Positions 8,648-18,120 are shown, counted from the stretch's first letter. The stretch is DNA of 32,551 bases from Eggerthellaceae bacterium (GCA_017459925.1 JAFUCC010000013.1:1-32551); one strand, 5' to 3'. Made by a program: numbers and translations. Notes: generated from the letters alone by a model not told the origin.

Positions 8648-8832
8648 CCGCGCTCGCCATTGCAACGGGGCAGAGCCCCTATTGCCTGGCGCGTCTCCTC
8701 GACGAGTACCCCGATGTGTTCGACGCTTACGCGATTCTTGTCTGCGGACGTATCGGGGCCAAAAAGGAAACATTCGCGGAACGCCGCGAGAGGACGCGCG
8801 ATGCGCGCATAGCGAGGCTGAGGAGACGATGA
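8629..8832 (+). CDS. Frameshift extension of the tail chaperone (T part)
   Basis: The -1 frame after the slippery site codes for about 67 more residues (beginning SGAAEVAALAIATG) with a conserved-looking core, LARLLDEYPDVFDAYAIL, and a basic end, RTRDARIARLRRR. Joined to residues 1-103 of the upstream frame, the fusion would be about 170 residues. This portion has no good start of its own and would otherwise be an unexplained gap between two genes. The T domain is thought to bind tail tube subunits. The stop overlaps the next ATG at 8829. Confidence 0.72.
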   Translation, partial: SGAAEVAALAIATGQSPYCLARLLDEYPDVFDAYAILVCGRIGAKKETFAERRERTRDARIARLRRR

Positions 8833-9320
8833 GCAGGGCGACGGTTGCACAGTCCCAAGGAAGGGCGACCATACAGATCGAGGGCCTGGAAGTCCTCGTC
8901 AAGGGATTGAAGCTGGCAAATCCCAAGATGCTCAAGGCCCTCAAGAAGTCCCTCAAGGAGGCCTGCCAGCCCGTGCTCAAGAAGGCGCGGGCAAACGCTC
9001 ATGTAATAGCGGATGACGGCACATATGCGGAGTCGATATCGCTCGCGACGCGCAAGGCAGGGCTCCAATACCACCTGAAAAGCACCGACCCCGCCGCGGG
9101 CGTGAAGGAATACGCGCTGCCGGGGGCCGTGACCATCCGCTCGAGGACCAACTCCGAGTTGTCCCGCACGAGGCTGCGCATGCGCTCCGGCGTAGGCGTC
9201 CCGCACAGGGCGAATGCGCCGCGAGCCATGCTGCCCGCCGTCGAGAGCGAGGCGGACGAGGTGCGCGCGGCCATCGAAGCCGCCCTGGAGAAGACGCTGC
9301 AGGAGGTGGCCCATGGCTAA
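8829..9320 (+). CDS. HK97 gp10-like minor tail or tail completion protein
   Basis: 163 residues, with AGGAGACG before the ATG. The stretch IQIEGLEVLVKGLKLANPKM, then a helix LKKSLKEACQPVLKKARANA, resembles the HK97 gp10 family, whose members open with a self-contained 'G..EL...L..L......A' module and act in head-tail joining or tail completion. Finding this type between the chaperones and the tape measure is unusual, since gp10 genes usually precede the major tail protein. The family call is therefore moderate. It overlaps the tape measure start by 8 bases. Confidence 0.55.
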   Translation: MSRATVAQSQGRATIQIEGLEVLVKGLKLANPKMLKALKKSLKEACQPVLKKARANAHVIADDGTYAESISLATRKAGLQYHLKSTDPAAGVKEYALPGAVTIRSRTNSELSRTRLRMRSGVGVPHRANAPRAMLPAVESEADEVRAAIEAALEKTLQEVAHG

Positions 9321-12222
9321 GGCATCGCTTACTATCGCCATCGGCGGAGAGTACGACGGAAGGGCGATAGAGAGGGCGCAGAAGGACATACGCGAGCTCA
9401 ACCTCGCCACCGCCCGCGAGATCGGCGGCATAACGGGCACCGTCACGGGCGCCGGCGACTCCATGGTCACGCTCGGCTCCCAGATATCAGCCTCTGGCGG
9501 CAGCATCGAGAAGTCCGGCAAGAGACTCATGGGCGTCACGGCCATCATAGCGGGCGCGGGGGCGGCGGCGGTAAAGGCCGCTCAGGATGTGGAGGCGGGG
9601 GCGAACGCCGTCAAGACCGCAACCGGCCTGACGGGCGATGCCGCAGAGGAGCTAATAGAGGATTACGAGGCCGCAGCGGGCAACGTGGTCGGCTCCTTCG
9701 AGGATATCGGCTCCGCCGCCGGCGAGCTGAACACCCGCTTCGGGCTGACCGGCGAGGCGCTGCAGAAGGCGACGGAGCAGACCGCGAAGTACGCGAAGGT
9801 GACGGGCGAGGACGCCACGATGGCCGTCAAGGACGTCGCCAGTATGATGAACAACGCCCAGATACCCGTCTCGCAGTACGGCCATGTCCTCGATGTGCTG
9901 ACCGTCGCAGGGCAGCAATCCGGCATCAGTGTCGGGGAGCTAGCAAAATCCGTCACGGCGAACGCCGCCCAGATGCGCGAGATGGGATTCTCCACCGAGG
10001 AGTCCATCGCCATGCTCGCGAGCTTCGAGAAGTCGGGCGCCAACACGGCATCGATCCTCTCGGCCATGAAGAAGGGTGTCTCCAACTGGGTCAAGGAGGG
10101 CAAGGACGCCGGCAGGGAATTCGCCGCGTTCGTAGAGGGCGTCGAGGACGGCAGCGTGACCGCCGCGGATGCCATCGAGATATTCGGCAGCAAGGGCGGC
10201 GTGGCGCTCTACGACGCCGCGAAGCAGGGCCAGCTCGATTTCAAAGACATGTTCGAAGCTATCACAGACGGCAGCGATGGCGCGCTCGACGATATCTATG
10301 AGGACACGCTCACCATCCAGGACAAGATAGATATCCTCGCTAAAAAGGCCGAGCTCGCCGCGTCCGAGATCGGCGAGGCTATCGTCGATACCGTGATTCC
10401 GATGGTCGATGACCTCTCCGAGAAGGTATCCGAAGCTGCCAAGTGGTTCAAGGGCCTCTCCGAGGAGGAGAAGCAGAACATCGTGAAGATGGGCGCCATG
10501 GTCGCGGCCGCAGGGCCGCTCCTCGTGGTTATTGGCAAGGTCGGCAAGGGTATCGGCAGCGTCGTATCCGTGATGGGTAAAGGCCTGCAGACGGTCGGCG
10601 CATTCTCCGCTGCCATGCATACCGTGAACACCGAATCGATCGCGGCCGGCAACGGCGCCATGACCTTCGGGCAGAAGGTATCCGGCGCGGCTCAGAAGAC
10701 GGGCATCCTCACCAAGGCATCGAACCTCCTAAAGGGAGGGCTCGCGGGACTGGGCATCGGCGCGGCCGTTGCCGTGGTCGGGCTGCTCGTCAACGCATAT
10801 GCGAAGTGGAAAGAGCACAACGACATGGTGGTCAAGGCCACTCAGGGCCTGGAGAGCGCCGTGGGGGCGGCCAAGACCGCCTACGACGAGTACAAGGGTT
10901 CGGTCGACAACGCCGCGACCTCTATGGCCAACGTGAAGACGAGCGCCGAGGAGGCGCTGAAAGCGCAGGCCGACCTCGCGGACTCCATGACGAGCAAGTT
11001 CAAGGATGTTGGGACGAACAGCGCGCTCGTAGAGCACTATGCGGATACAATCGCGGAGCTCGGCAACAAGGGGAGCCTCACCGACACCGAGATCGAAACG
11101 CTCAAGACCGCCGTGGGGCAGTTCAACGAGCTCACGGGCGCAGGCGTGACGATCATCGACGAGAACACGGGCGCGCTCGACCGCTCGACCACCGCCATCC
11201 AGAACGTAGCGGCCGCATACGCCGAGGAGGCGCGCCAGGCCGCAGCGCGCGAGATGATGGTGGAGGTCAGCAATCAGATCATCGAGAACGAACTGGCTAT
11301 GCAAGCCGCCCAGGATGAGCTGACCGCAGCCGAGGAGGCCTACCAGACGGCGCTCAAACAGTATCCGGCTTACGCGCAGTCGGCATCCCAGGCCGTTCAG
11401 GACGCCAAGAAGAGGGTCGACGAGCTCTCGAGCTCCCAGGTGAGCGCAAAGAAGACGCTCGGCGACCTCACCGAGATGGCAGCTCAGACCCCGACGTACT
11501 TCACCACCATGGAGGGCGCGTTCGATTCGGTTGGCCTTTCGGTATCCGACTTCGGCGATCTGACCGAGGACCAGCTGAGCGCCCTCGAAACGAGCTTCGA
11601 CGGCTCGTTGACGAGCATCTACAACACCTGCCAGGATACGGGGATAGCCATCCCGTCGGCTCTGGCGGACGGAATCGAGAACAACGCATACAAGGCCACC
11701 GACCAGGCCGCGAACATGGCAACAGACGTCGCGGACGCTGCAAGCGGTGCCGACATGTACTCTGCCGGCTACAACGCCGCCGTGGGCTTCCAGAACGGCT
11801 ACGGTTCGGTCGACCTCTACGGCTACGCGTCGAACGTTGCGAACAACTTCCTGACGAGCTTCAAGAATGCTTTAGGCATCCAATCGCCGTCCAAGAAGTT
11901 CGCCGAGGCTGGCAGGTATACCGTGCAGGGCGCCATCGTCGGCATGAGGAGCATGGAGGGCGCGCTGGACAGCGAGGTCGCAAAGCTCTCGGATATCGTC
12001 ACGCTCGAGCCCACCGTGGGCGGTACGTGGGCGATGACGGGCGGGGCTTCCGGCAGCGGCTTCGGTGGCTTCGGCGGCAGCGCACCGACCATCAACGTGT
12101 ACATAACGCCCCAGGCGGGCGCATCCAATAGCGAGATCGGGCGCATGGCGGGCCGCGAGATTGCGGATGCCCTCTACGTCGAGGTGATGAGGCAGGAGGC
12201 GAGCAGGTTATGGCGCAGCTGA
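9313..12222 (+). CDS. Tape measure protein
   Basis: 969 residues from the ATG at 9313, six bases after AGGAGG (9301-9306). The protein fills the tail tube and sets tail length. By the usual rule of about 0.15 nm per residue, this implies a tail near 145 nm (inference). The N-terminal half resembles the TP901 core domain, with many Ala/Gly helices (GVTAIIAGAGAAAVKAAQDV). Hydrophobic stretches occur near residues 395-425 (MVAAAGPLLVVIGKVGKG) and 475-500 (GLAGLGIGAAVAVVGLLVN). A long helical Ala/Glu-rich middle follows, with a glycine-rich stretch near the C-terminus. No peptidase motif was seen. Confidence 0.94.
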   Translation: MAKASLTIAIGGEYDGRAIERAQKDIRELNLATAREIGGITGTVTGAGDSMVTLGSQISASGGSIEKSGKRLMGVTAIIAGAGAAAVKAAQDVEAGANAVKTATGLTGDAAEELIEDYEAAAGNVVGSFEDIGSAAGELNTRFGLTGEALQKATEQTAKYAKVTGEDATMAVKDVASMMNNAQIPVSQYGHVLDVLTVAGQQSGISVGELAKSVTANAAQMREMGFSTEESIAMLASFEKSGANTASILSAMKKGVSNWVKEGKDAGREFAAFVEGVEDGSVTAADAIEIFGSKGGVALYDAAKQGQLDFKDMFEAITDGSDGALDDIYEDTLTIQDKIDILAKKAELAASEIGEAIVDTVIPMVDDLSEKVSEAAKWFKGLSEEEKQNIVKMGAMVAAAGPLLVVIGKVGKGIGSVVSVMGKGLQTVGAFSAAMHTVNTESIAAGNGAMTFGQKVSGAAQKTGILTKASNLLKGGLAGLGIGAAVAVVGLLVNAYAKWKEHNDMVVKATQGLESAVGAAKTAYDEYKGSVDNAATSMANVKTSAEEALKAQADLADSMTSKFKDVGTNSALVEHYADTIAELGNKGSLTDTEIETLKTAVGQFNELTGAGVTIIDENTGALDRSTTAIQNVAAAYAEEARQAAAREMMVEVSNQIIENELAMQAAQDELTAAEEAYQTALKQYPAYAQSASQAVQDAKKRVDELSSSQVSAKKTLGDLTEMAAQTPTYFTTMEGAFDSVGLSVSDFGDLTEDQLSALETSFDGSLTSIYNTCQDTGIAIPSALADGIENNAYKATDQAANMATDVADAASGADMYSAGYNAAVGFQNGYGSVDLYGYASNVANNFLTSFKNALGIQSPSKKFAEAGRYTVQGAIVGMRSMEGALDSEVAKLSDIVTLEPTVGGTWAMTGGASGSGFGGFGGSAPTINVYITPQAGASNSEIGRMAGREIADALYVEVMRQEASRLWRS

Positions 12223-12941
12223 TCTACGACGGGACGAACATACACGAGCTTTGCGCCGTGGAGCAGCTGATATTCAAGGCGATGCCCGATGTGCGCGAAA
12301 CCTCGCAGGAGGTGCCGGGCAGGGACGGCGCGGTGCTTCTGGGTGCCGATCTGGCACCGCTGGATATCGTCGCCAGGCTCAGGGTTGCAGCTGCGGGCAT
12401 CGAGCCCGCACAAGTGCAGGCTGCTTGGCGGGAGATAGCCCCCAAGCTGAGGCGCACGGAGCCCTGCAGGCTCTCCTACGGAACGGACGTGTACTACATG
12501 GCCATCGTCGTGGGGGCGACCGACATACAGCAGATATCATACAGCGGCACGGTCGAGGTCACGTTCCGATGCTTCGATCCTATAGCCTACGGAGACGATA
12601 AGACGGCACAGGTGCCTTCGGGAGGCTCGGTCGAGATCACCGTGGGCGGGACGTACAAGACGGCCCTCAAGATCGAGGCGCCAGCGGCCGTGCGCGACTC
12701 GTCATCTGGCTATTGGGGCATCAGGGTAGACGATGCCGATTTCGTGCACATCGCAACGGGCTCATCGGCATCCAGGCGCGTGGTGGTCGACAGCGGAAAG
12801 CGCACCGCGACCGTCGCGGGCTCAACAGCCCTGCCATCCATCGACAGCGACTGGCTCGTGCTCTCGCCCGGCACTCATAACGTCAGCAACGACCTCGGCA
12901 GCGGCGGGGCGGTCATCTCCTGGACCGAGAGGTGGCTCTAG
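12210..12941 (+). CDS. Distal tail protein (Dit)
   Basis: 243 residues. Dit forms the hexameric ring at the tail end and is the hub for the tail tip. Features fitting the SPP1 gp19.1-like family include DVRETSQEVPGRDGAVLLG (about residues 28-46), the strand-rich segment GTVEVTFRCFDPIAYGD, which matches the typical Dit 'v.F.c.dP..yg' pattern, and a C-terminal galectin-like beta domain. The start overlaps the tape measure end by 13 bases, and the stop directly abuts the next ATG. Confidence 0.85.
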   Translation: MAQLIYDGTNIHELCAVEQLIFKAMPDVRETSQEVPGRDGAVLLGADLAPLDIVARLRVAAAGIEPAQVQAAWREIAPKLRRTEPCRLSYGTDVYYMAIVVGATDIQQISYSGTVEVTFRCFDPIAYGDDKTAQVPSGGSVEITVGGTYKTALKIEAPAAVRDSSSGYWGIRVDDADFVHIATGSSASRRVVVDSGKRTATVAGSTALPSIDSDWLVLSPGTHNVSNDLGSGGAVISWTERWL

Positions 12942-15410
12942 ATGAGGCGCATCATCGTAATGTCACCGAGCGACCAGATCATGTACGAGCTGGCCCCTGG
13001 CGATGTGTTCGACTGCAGGCGCATCGAAGAGGTCAACGGCGAGCATGCGCTGTCCATAACCACCACTCGGGTGCTCAGGAAGCCCCTGCGGCTGCTCCTT
13101 CTGGATTTCCAGGGCATATGGCACGAGTATGTTGTAACAGGGGAGGACAGGTCGCATCAGAACGGTCTGAGGGCATTCGGCACGTACTACTGCGTATGGT
13201 CCATCCAGCACGATCTCTCGGGCGTCCCCGTATCCGCGATGCCGGGCGTGCAATACCCTGTCACGGCGCGTGCGGCGCTCACGTCCGCGCTCTCGACCAC
13301 TTCCCGCTGGACGGTCGGCACGGTAACGCAATGGACCACCTCCGGCGCTTCCATGTACCAGATGAGCGCGTGGAAGGCGCTTTCCGTGCTCGTGGAGAAC
13401 TGGGGCGGCGAGATAGGCGCGACCATCGACGTGGGCGCAGGCACGATCATCGCGCGCAAGGTCGACCTTTTAGAGCAGGAGGGCGCCCAGATAGCGCGGC
13501 GCAGGTTCGACTACGGCTCCGATATCGTCGGCATCCACAGGGCCGTAGAGGAGACCGTCCCTGCAGCCCGCATAATCCCGCGGGGGAAGGGCGAGGAGAC
13601 CGAGGGCGGCGGCTACGGCCGCAAGATCACCATCGCGAGCGTGAACGATGGAGTGGAATGGCTGCAGAACGACGATGTTGCCGCTGCTGTGAGGCTCCCA
13701 AACGGCTCGGGCGGCTGGGAGTACCCCACCATATACGTCGACAACGAGGATATGGAGACGCCGGCCGCGCTCAAGGAGTGGGCGCTCGGTGTCCTGGAGG
13801 ACTACACCGTCCCGCGCGTCTCGTACACGGCCGACGTGCTCCAATTCGCGAATGCGGGCATGGATGCGCACGGCTTGGCTCTCGGCGATGCGGTGCAGAT
13901 CGTGGACAGGGTCTTCGCCGACGAACCGCTTCGCCTGAACGGGAGGGTGCAGCGCATCGAGTACAACGAGCTAAACGATAAGGATGTGACGCTCACTATC
14001 GGGAACCTCGGGACGGGCCTGCCCGGATACTTCGATGGCTTCGCGCAGGACCTGGCAAAGGTGCATAACGCCGTCTCGAGTATGAACGGCGGGAACCTTT
14101 CGACGGCAGACTACCTCGCAAATCTGCTCGACCGCATCAATGCCGAGGTGAACGCCATGGGCGGCTATTCCTACATCGTCCCCGGCGAGGGCATCATCAC
14201 ATACGATGTGGCCGTCGACGACCCGCTGATCGGCAACATCCCAAACACGAACCCCGTGGAATACGCAAGCTATGTGACGCAGATGAAGGGCGGAAGCATC
14301 CGTATCGCTGACACGAAGAAGCCGTCCTTCTCCGGCATCAACGACTGGAACTGGAAGACTGTCATCGTATCCGGGCATATAGCCGCCGAGGTCGTTACAG
14401 CGGCCAATATAACGGCGGGGTACATCGGGGACGCTGAGGGGGATTTCTACATCGACCTCGACGCCGGGGTGTATCGCATGCCCACATCGGCGCTCGGGAG
14501 CGGCCAGGGCCTGTACGTCGACCCAGCAACGGGCAACCTCTACATAAACGGCAGCTACATCAAGGCGGGTGCCATCGACGCATCCCTTATCACTGCGGGG
14601 ACATTCCAGGTAAAGGATTCGAGCGATAACATCCTGTTCTCGGCCAATGCGGCGAGCAGGCTCGTCACCATGGCGGGGTTCAACGTGCAGAACGGCTCGC
14701 TGTACAGGGGGCTTTCGTCGCTGAGCGGGAGCACGAACGGCGTGTTCGTCGGCACGGGCGGTCTTGCGACCGTGGGCAACCAACAGCGCATCGCTATGGC
14801 GAACGGGAATCTGGCATTCGCGAACCTGGCGCATTCGGTCACAGGCGGCTTGGATATCTCTGCGGCGTTCGAGATGAGCACATCGTGGGAGTACGGCATG
14901 CGCCTGTTCTCCTCGCAGCTCCTGGGCCTGGAATGCACAAGGCTGCTCGTGCGCTCGCCAAACGGCACGTGGGCGCGCGCGATCAGCTCGACGCGCAAAG
15001 CCATCGACGTGACGAACATGGCGTTGTCGAACAACCTTCTGACCGCGAATTTCAACATAGCCACCGACCACATAGCGAAGGGCCTGCTCGTGTACGGCGA
15101 GACAACGCCGGGGACACCCGATGTAACGCAGACCATAAACGCCACGCTTACCACAAAGAACTACGTGGACAACAAGGTATCCGATGCCACAGACGATATG
15201 GCCACGCAGACATGGGCGAACAACAGGTTCCTGCGCAGCTCCGACCTGAGCGGTTACGCCACGCAGGGATGGGTGACGGGCCAGGGATACCTGACGAGCG
15301 TCCCATCCGGATACGCGACCGAAGCGTATGTGCAGAACGCCATCGCCGGCATCAGCGGCGCGTCGTTTAGCTACGACAGCTCCACGAACACGCTCACGAT
15401 CACGTCATAG
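12942..15410 (+). CDS. Tail-associated protein (Tal-like), tail-tip fibre base
   Basis: 822 residues. Residues 1 to about 370 resemble the gp27-like hub of siphophage Tal proteins and contain KALSVLVENWGGEI and LGDAVQIVDRVF. The rest looks fibre-like, with Ser/Gly/Asn-rich repeats and segments such as GVYRMPTSALGSGQGLYVD, typical of trimeric beta-fibre stalks. Near the end, YVDNKVSDATDDMATQTWAN resembles stalk regions before receptor-binding tips. It lies after Dit, as expected. No peptidoglycan hydrolase motif is evident, so a lysin activity is not claimed. Confidence 0.82.
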   Translation: MRRIIVMSPSDQIMYELAPGDVFDCRRIEEVNGEHALSITTTRVLRKPLRLLLLDFQGIWHEYVVTGEDRSHQNGLRAFGTYYCVWSIQHDLSGVPVSAMPGVQYPVTARAALTSALSTTSRWTVGTVTQWTTSGASMYQMSAWKALSVLVENWGGEIGATIDVGAGTIIARKVDLLEQEGAQIARRRFDYGSDIVGIHRAVEETVPAARIIPRGKGEETEGGGYGRKITIASVNDGVEWLQNDDVAAAVRLPNGSGGWEYPTIYVDNEDMETPAALKEWALGVLEDYTVPRVSYTADVLQFANAGMDAHGLALGDAVQIVDRVFADEPLRLNGRVQRIEYNELNDKDVTLTIGNLGTGLPGYFDGFAQDLAKVHNAVSSMNGGNLSTADYLANLLDRINAEVNAMGGYSYIVPGEGIITYDVAVDDPLIGNIPNTNPVEYASYVTQMKGGSIRIADTKKPSFSGINDWNWKTVIVSGHIAAEVVTAANITAGYIGDAEGDFYIDLDAGVYRMPTSALGSGQGLYVDPATGNLYINGSYIKAGAIDASLITAGTFQVKDSSDNILFSANAASRLVTMAGFNVQNGSLYRGLSSLSGSTNGVFVGTGGLATVGNQQRIAMANGNLAFANLAHSVTGGLDISAAFEMSTSWEYGMRLFSSQLLGLECTRLLVRSPNGTWARAISSTRKAIDVTNMALSNNLLTANFNIATDHIAKGLLVYGETTPGTPDVTQTINATLTTKNYVDNKVSDATDDMATQTWANNRFLRSSDLSGYATQGWVTGQGYLTSVPSGYATEAYVQNAIAGISGASFSYDSSTNTLTITS

Positions 15411-15419
15411 GGGGCAGGG

Positions 15420-15944
15420 ATGACGCTCATATACAACGGCAACCCGAACCCAAACTTCGTGGTCTTCAACGGGATGGACCTCGATAAGGTCGTTTTCAAC
15501 CCGGCGGGGACCGCCGACTACTACACCGTTTGGGAGAAGGACGAGAACCCTCTCGTGGGCCACACGCTCTCGGCGGTCGACGGCACATTCACCGCCGACG
15601 TGTACCGAGATTCGCTGGGCCTCGCGGCCGACTGGACGGTGCACCAGAAGACGCTCGACTTCCCCGTCACGACACCGTGGACTTACGGGACGGTGATCGT
15701 GTACCACGTGAGCGGCCCTGCGATGGGCGACTACTGCATGACCGAGGTGTACGAACCGAGCAAGTCGGTGCTCGTGACCGTCGATGGCAGCGTGATGACG
15801 GCGATGATGCACTACCAGTTCACATACGACGGGAACGATTTCCCCGGCGAGTGGGTCTTCAAGATCTATTTGCGCGGAATCACCGGGAATGTAACGAAGG
15901 TGCAGATCCCAAGCGGCACATTCACCGAGGAAGTCTACTACTAA
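15420..15944 (+). CDS. Tail-tip or baseplate-associated hypothetical protein
   Basis: 174 residues, beta-rich, with many aromatics (YNGNPNPNFVVFNGMDLDKV at the start). I do not recognise a family. Its position between Tal and the DGR target suggests a structural part of the tail tip. It reads as one intact domain without signal peptide or membrane segment. A GGGGCAGGG stretch precedes the ATG. It could be an adaptor between the fibre base and the variable receptor-binding protein (inference). Confidence 0.6.
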   Translation: MTLIYNGNPNPNFVVFNGMDLDKVVFNPAGTADYYTVWEKDENPLVGHTLSAVDGTFTADVYRDSLGLAADWTVHQKTLDFPVTTPWTYGTVIVYHVSGPAMGDYCMTEVYEPSKSVLVTVDGSVMTAMMHYQFTYDGNDFPGEWVFKIYLRGITGNVTKVQIPSGTFTEEVYY

Positions 15945-15953
15945 GGAGGAGCG

Positions 15954-16256
15954 ATGAGGAAATGGACAACGCCCACGCTCGAGGGCAGCATCGAGTGCAG
16001 CGCGGACCTTTCCGCCTGCGAGGTGTACCTGACGATCCTGCAGGAAGGTAGGAGCCTCACAAAACTGATAGAGCCATATAGGGACGGCGGCGTCTGGCGC
16101 TTCGAGCTTCCGCTGACGCAGGAGGAGACAGGCAACCTGCGCGAGGGCGCCAAGACCGAGTTCCAGATCAACGTCCTCGACGCGAGCGGATGGCGCCCGG
16201 CATCGAACATCGAGGTCCGCTATCCGGGCAGAAACATCGAGAGGAGGAAGCTGTAA
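15954..16256 (+). CDS. Small tail-tip protein, BppU-N-like
   Basis: 100 residues, preceded by AAGGAGGAGCG. A beta-sandwich-like pattern (VYLTILQEGRSLTKLI, GVWRFELPLTQEETGNL) resembles the N-terminal domain of upper baseplate proteins, which attach accessory fibres to the tail tip. The similarity is only a pattern impression. The stop shares its last base with the ATG of the next gene, indicating coupling. Confidence 0.55.
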   Translation: MRKWTTPTLEGSIECSADLSACEVYLTILQEGRSLTKLIEPYRDGGVWRFELPLTQEETGNLREGAKTEFQINVLDASGWRPASNIEVRYPGRNIERRKL

Positions 16257-16843
16257 TGGACGAACTTCATTTCATGCTGAACGATTACGTGGGCTCGGCA
16301 TACAGCCCGCAGGTCGAAATCACCGAAACCGACGAGGGCCACGTGGTGAGCATCACGTACATGTCCCCCGAGGGACTGGCGACCGTGAGCTACACCGTCC
16401 CCGACTGGTCGGACGAGGAGGCCGCGCGCGCACAAGCCGAGGCCGCGAGGTTGCAGGCCGAGGCCGACCGCGTTATTGCGGAGCAGGCACGCAGCACAGC
16501 CGAGGATGAGCGAGAGGCGGCTGAGGCCGACCGCGTTATTGCGGAGCAGGCACGCAGCACAGCCGAGGATGAGCGAGAGGCGGCTGAGGCCGACCGCGCA
16601 CAAGCCGAGGCCGACCGCGGCACGGCATTCGATGAGGACCAGGAGGAGCGTGCGCGGCTCTTCGCCGCCGCTCAGCAGTACCGGGCCGATACCTTCTCGG
16701 CGAACGAGGAGGCGCGCCAGGAGGCCTACGAGGCCGCAGAGGCGGCGCGCGATGCGGCAAGCGCCCTCTCAGTCCAAGACAACATGATCGTCGTGGAGTT
16801 CTTCGCCGGAGACGAATCCGACCTCGTACCCGTGACCGAATAG
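16256..16843 (+). CDS. Coiled-coil tail fibre or linker protein with internal repeat
   Basis: 195 residues. Residues 1-55 form a small beta-rich head (HFMLNDYVGSAYSPQVEITE). About residues 60-165 are an Ala/Glu/Arg-rich coiled coil with a 21-residue exact repeat, including EADRVIAEQARSTAEDERE twice. Such head-plus-coil proteins usually trimerise and serve as a stalk. The C-terminus ends IVVEFFAGDESDLVPVTE. Position next to the DGR target suggests it presents or anchors that variable protein (inference). The ATG overlaps the previous stop. Confidence 0.65.
   Translation: MDELHFMLNDYVGSAYSPQVEITETDEGHVVSITYMSPEGLATVSYTVPDWSDEEAARAQAEAARLQAEADRVIAEQARSTAEDEREAAEADRVIAEQARSTAEDEREAAEADRAQAEADRGTAFDEDQEERARLFAAAQQYRADTFSANEEARQEAYEAAEAARDAASALSVQDNMIVVEFFAGDESDLVPVTE
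16460..16598 (+). repeat. 63-bp tandem repeat, two exact copies plus a partial third
   Basis: Copy 1 spans 16460-16522 and copy 2 spans 16523-16585. They are identical at all 63 positions, including codon third bases. A third start (13 bases) runs from 16586 to 16598. The period is a multiple of three, so the frame is kept and each unit adds 21 residues (three heptads) of coiled coil. Exact identity points to recent duplication or slippage. Confidence 0.95.
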
Positions 16844-16854
16844 GAGGCAGAAAA

Positions 16855-18111
16855 ATGACAACCGTGCAAGTAGATTCCGATCTGTTGGTGAGGAAGCCGC
16901 CGCTCCTCGACGAGACCGGCCATATCATAGCGACCGAGTTGGCTAAGCAAACGCTGCTCATGGAGAAGTCGCTCAACACGTCCATCACGCGCATCTCAGA
17001 CTGGATAGAGGTGGCGGACCTCGTGAAGGAGGGGCTGGCTCCCGAGGTGTTCCCCTTGGGGACGGTTCTGCACACGCCCTGGACGGACGTGCGCGCGTCC
17101 TCATCGACTGAGTGGGACTTCCTCTGGCGCGTGGTGGCGCACGGGAGCGCGACGCTGCGCGACGGCTCGACGGTCCCGGCCATGTACCTGCAATCGAGCC
17201 TTTGCCTGCCGTTCTCGTTCCCGTTCGACGAGCGCGAGGCGTTCTATGCCGCCAAGGACGGGCTTGCGGCGGGAACCTACCACATCAACTCGGGAGCTGG
17301 CTACCAGCAGATGGCGGCGAATACCGACTACCAGTTCACGATAGCGGCGGAAGTTCCTGCGGGCGGGCAGCTCATGTTCAAGTCCTCTACCTACTCAACG
17401 GCGCCCGCGGTTGTCAACGTGTACCACTCCGCAGGGGCTTCGGCCGCTGCCGAGGAATGCGCCGTCACCGTCGGCTCCGAGGGAACCTCGCTCGGCACGC
17501 TCGCAACGGAGCCCACCGACTACGTGAACAACATCCACCGGCACGTGCTGGGCAGCAACAGGTGGAGCCAGTCTGCAGCGCGCCAGTTCCTGAACTCGAC
17601 CGCCGCGCCAGGCTCGTGGTGGGCTGCGCAGAACGGCTTCGACCGCCCGTCCGCGATAGCGGCGACCTCAGCGGGATTCCTATCGGGCTTCGCGGAGGAC
17701 TTCGTGGAGGCCTTGCAACCGGTACTCGTGAAGACCGCCCTGCCGTACTGCGACGGCGGCACGTCGGGCGGCACGCAGGCCGACGAGACCTGGGACCGCG
17801 TGTTCCTGCCGAGCGCAGAGCAGCTCTATTGGGTCTGCACATGGCTCGGCATCCCATACAGCCTGGAGGGGGATGCCTGGGATTACTGGAAGCGCGTATA
17901 CGGCGGAGCCTCCCCTGCAACAATGGGGGCCACGCACAAGGAGTTCTGCCTGGGCTCGATGGGCGCCGAGAGCACCATGCGCTACGTCTTCGAGCGTTCG
18001 GCGTATCGCAGCTACGGCAGCGACGTCGCGTACTGCTATTCGACGGGCAACCTCAACGCCAACTACGCCAGCTACGGCTACTTTTGCGCCCCGGCTTGCT
18101 GCATCTGCTGA
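16855..18111 (+). CDS. DGR target: variable receptor-binding protein with C-type-lectin-like end
   Basis: 418 residues, SD AGGAGG before the ATG. The N-terminus is a short helical attachment region. The middle and C-terminal part resembles a DUF6273/formylglycine-generating-like C-type lectin fold: SNRWSQSAARQFLNS, WWAAQNGFDRP, GFLSGFAEDFVEAL, and WDRVFLPSAEQLYWVC. The last 41 residues before the final three (375-415) are the variable region. It is rich in Tyr and Ser where the template encodes Asn, which is how DGR ligand-binding surfaces are built. It is likely the tail-tip adhesin, because it follows the baseplate genes. Terminal Cys residues (CAPACCIC) may stabilise the fold. Confidence 0.9.
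   Translation: MTTVQVDSDLLVRKPPLLDETGHIIATELAKQTLLMEKSLNTSITRISDWIEVADLVKEGLAPEVFPLGTVLHTPWTDVRASSSTEWDFLWRVVAHGSATLRDGSTVPAMYLQSSLCLPFSFPFDEREAFYAAKDGLAAGTYHINSGAGYQQMAANTDYQFTIAAEVPAGGQLMFKSSTYSTAPAVVNVYHSAGASAAAEECAVTVGSEGTSLGTLATEPTDYVNNIHRHVLGSNRWSQSAARQFLNSTAAPGSWWAAQNGFDRPSAIAATSAGFLSGFAEDFVEALQPVLVKTALPYCDGGTSGGTQADETWDRVFLPSAEQLYWVCTWLGIPYSLEGDAWDYWKRVYGGASPATMGATHKEFCLGSMGAESTMRYVFERSAYRSYGSDVAYCYSTGNLNANYASYGYFCAPACCIC
17977..18099 (+). repeat. DGR variable repeat (VR)
   Basis: 123 bases at the 3' end of the target gene align without gaps to the template repeat 670 bases downstream. There are 13 mismatches and every one is at a template adenine (A to T 7 times, A to G 4 times, A to C twice). 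No other base differs. The match starts exactly at codon 375 and ends in codon 415. Twelve residues change, ten of them at template Asn codons (to Tyr, Ser, Asp or Ala). Confidence 0.97.
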
Positions 18112-18120
18112 TCCGGCAAT

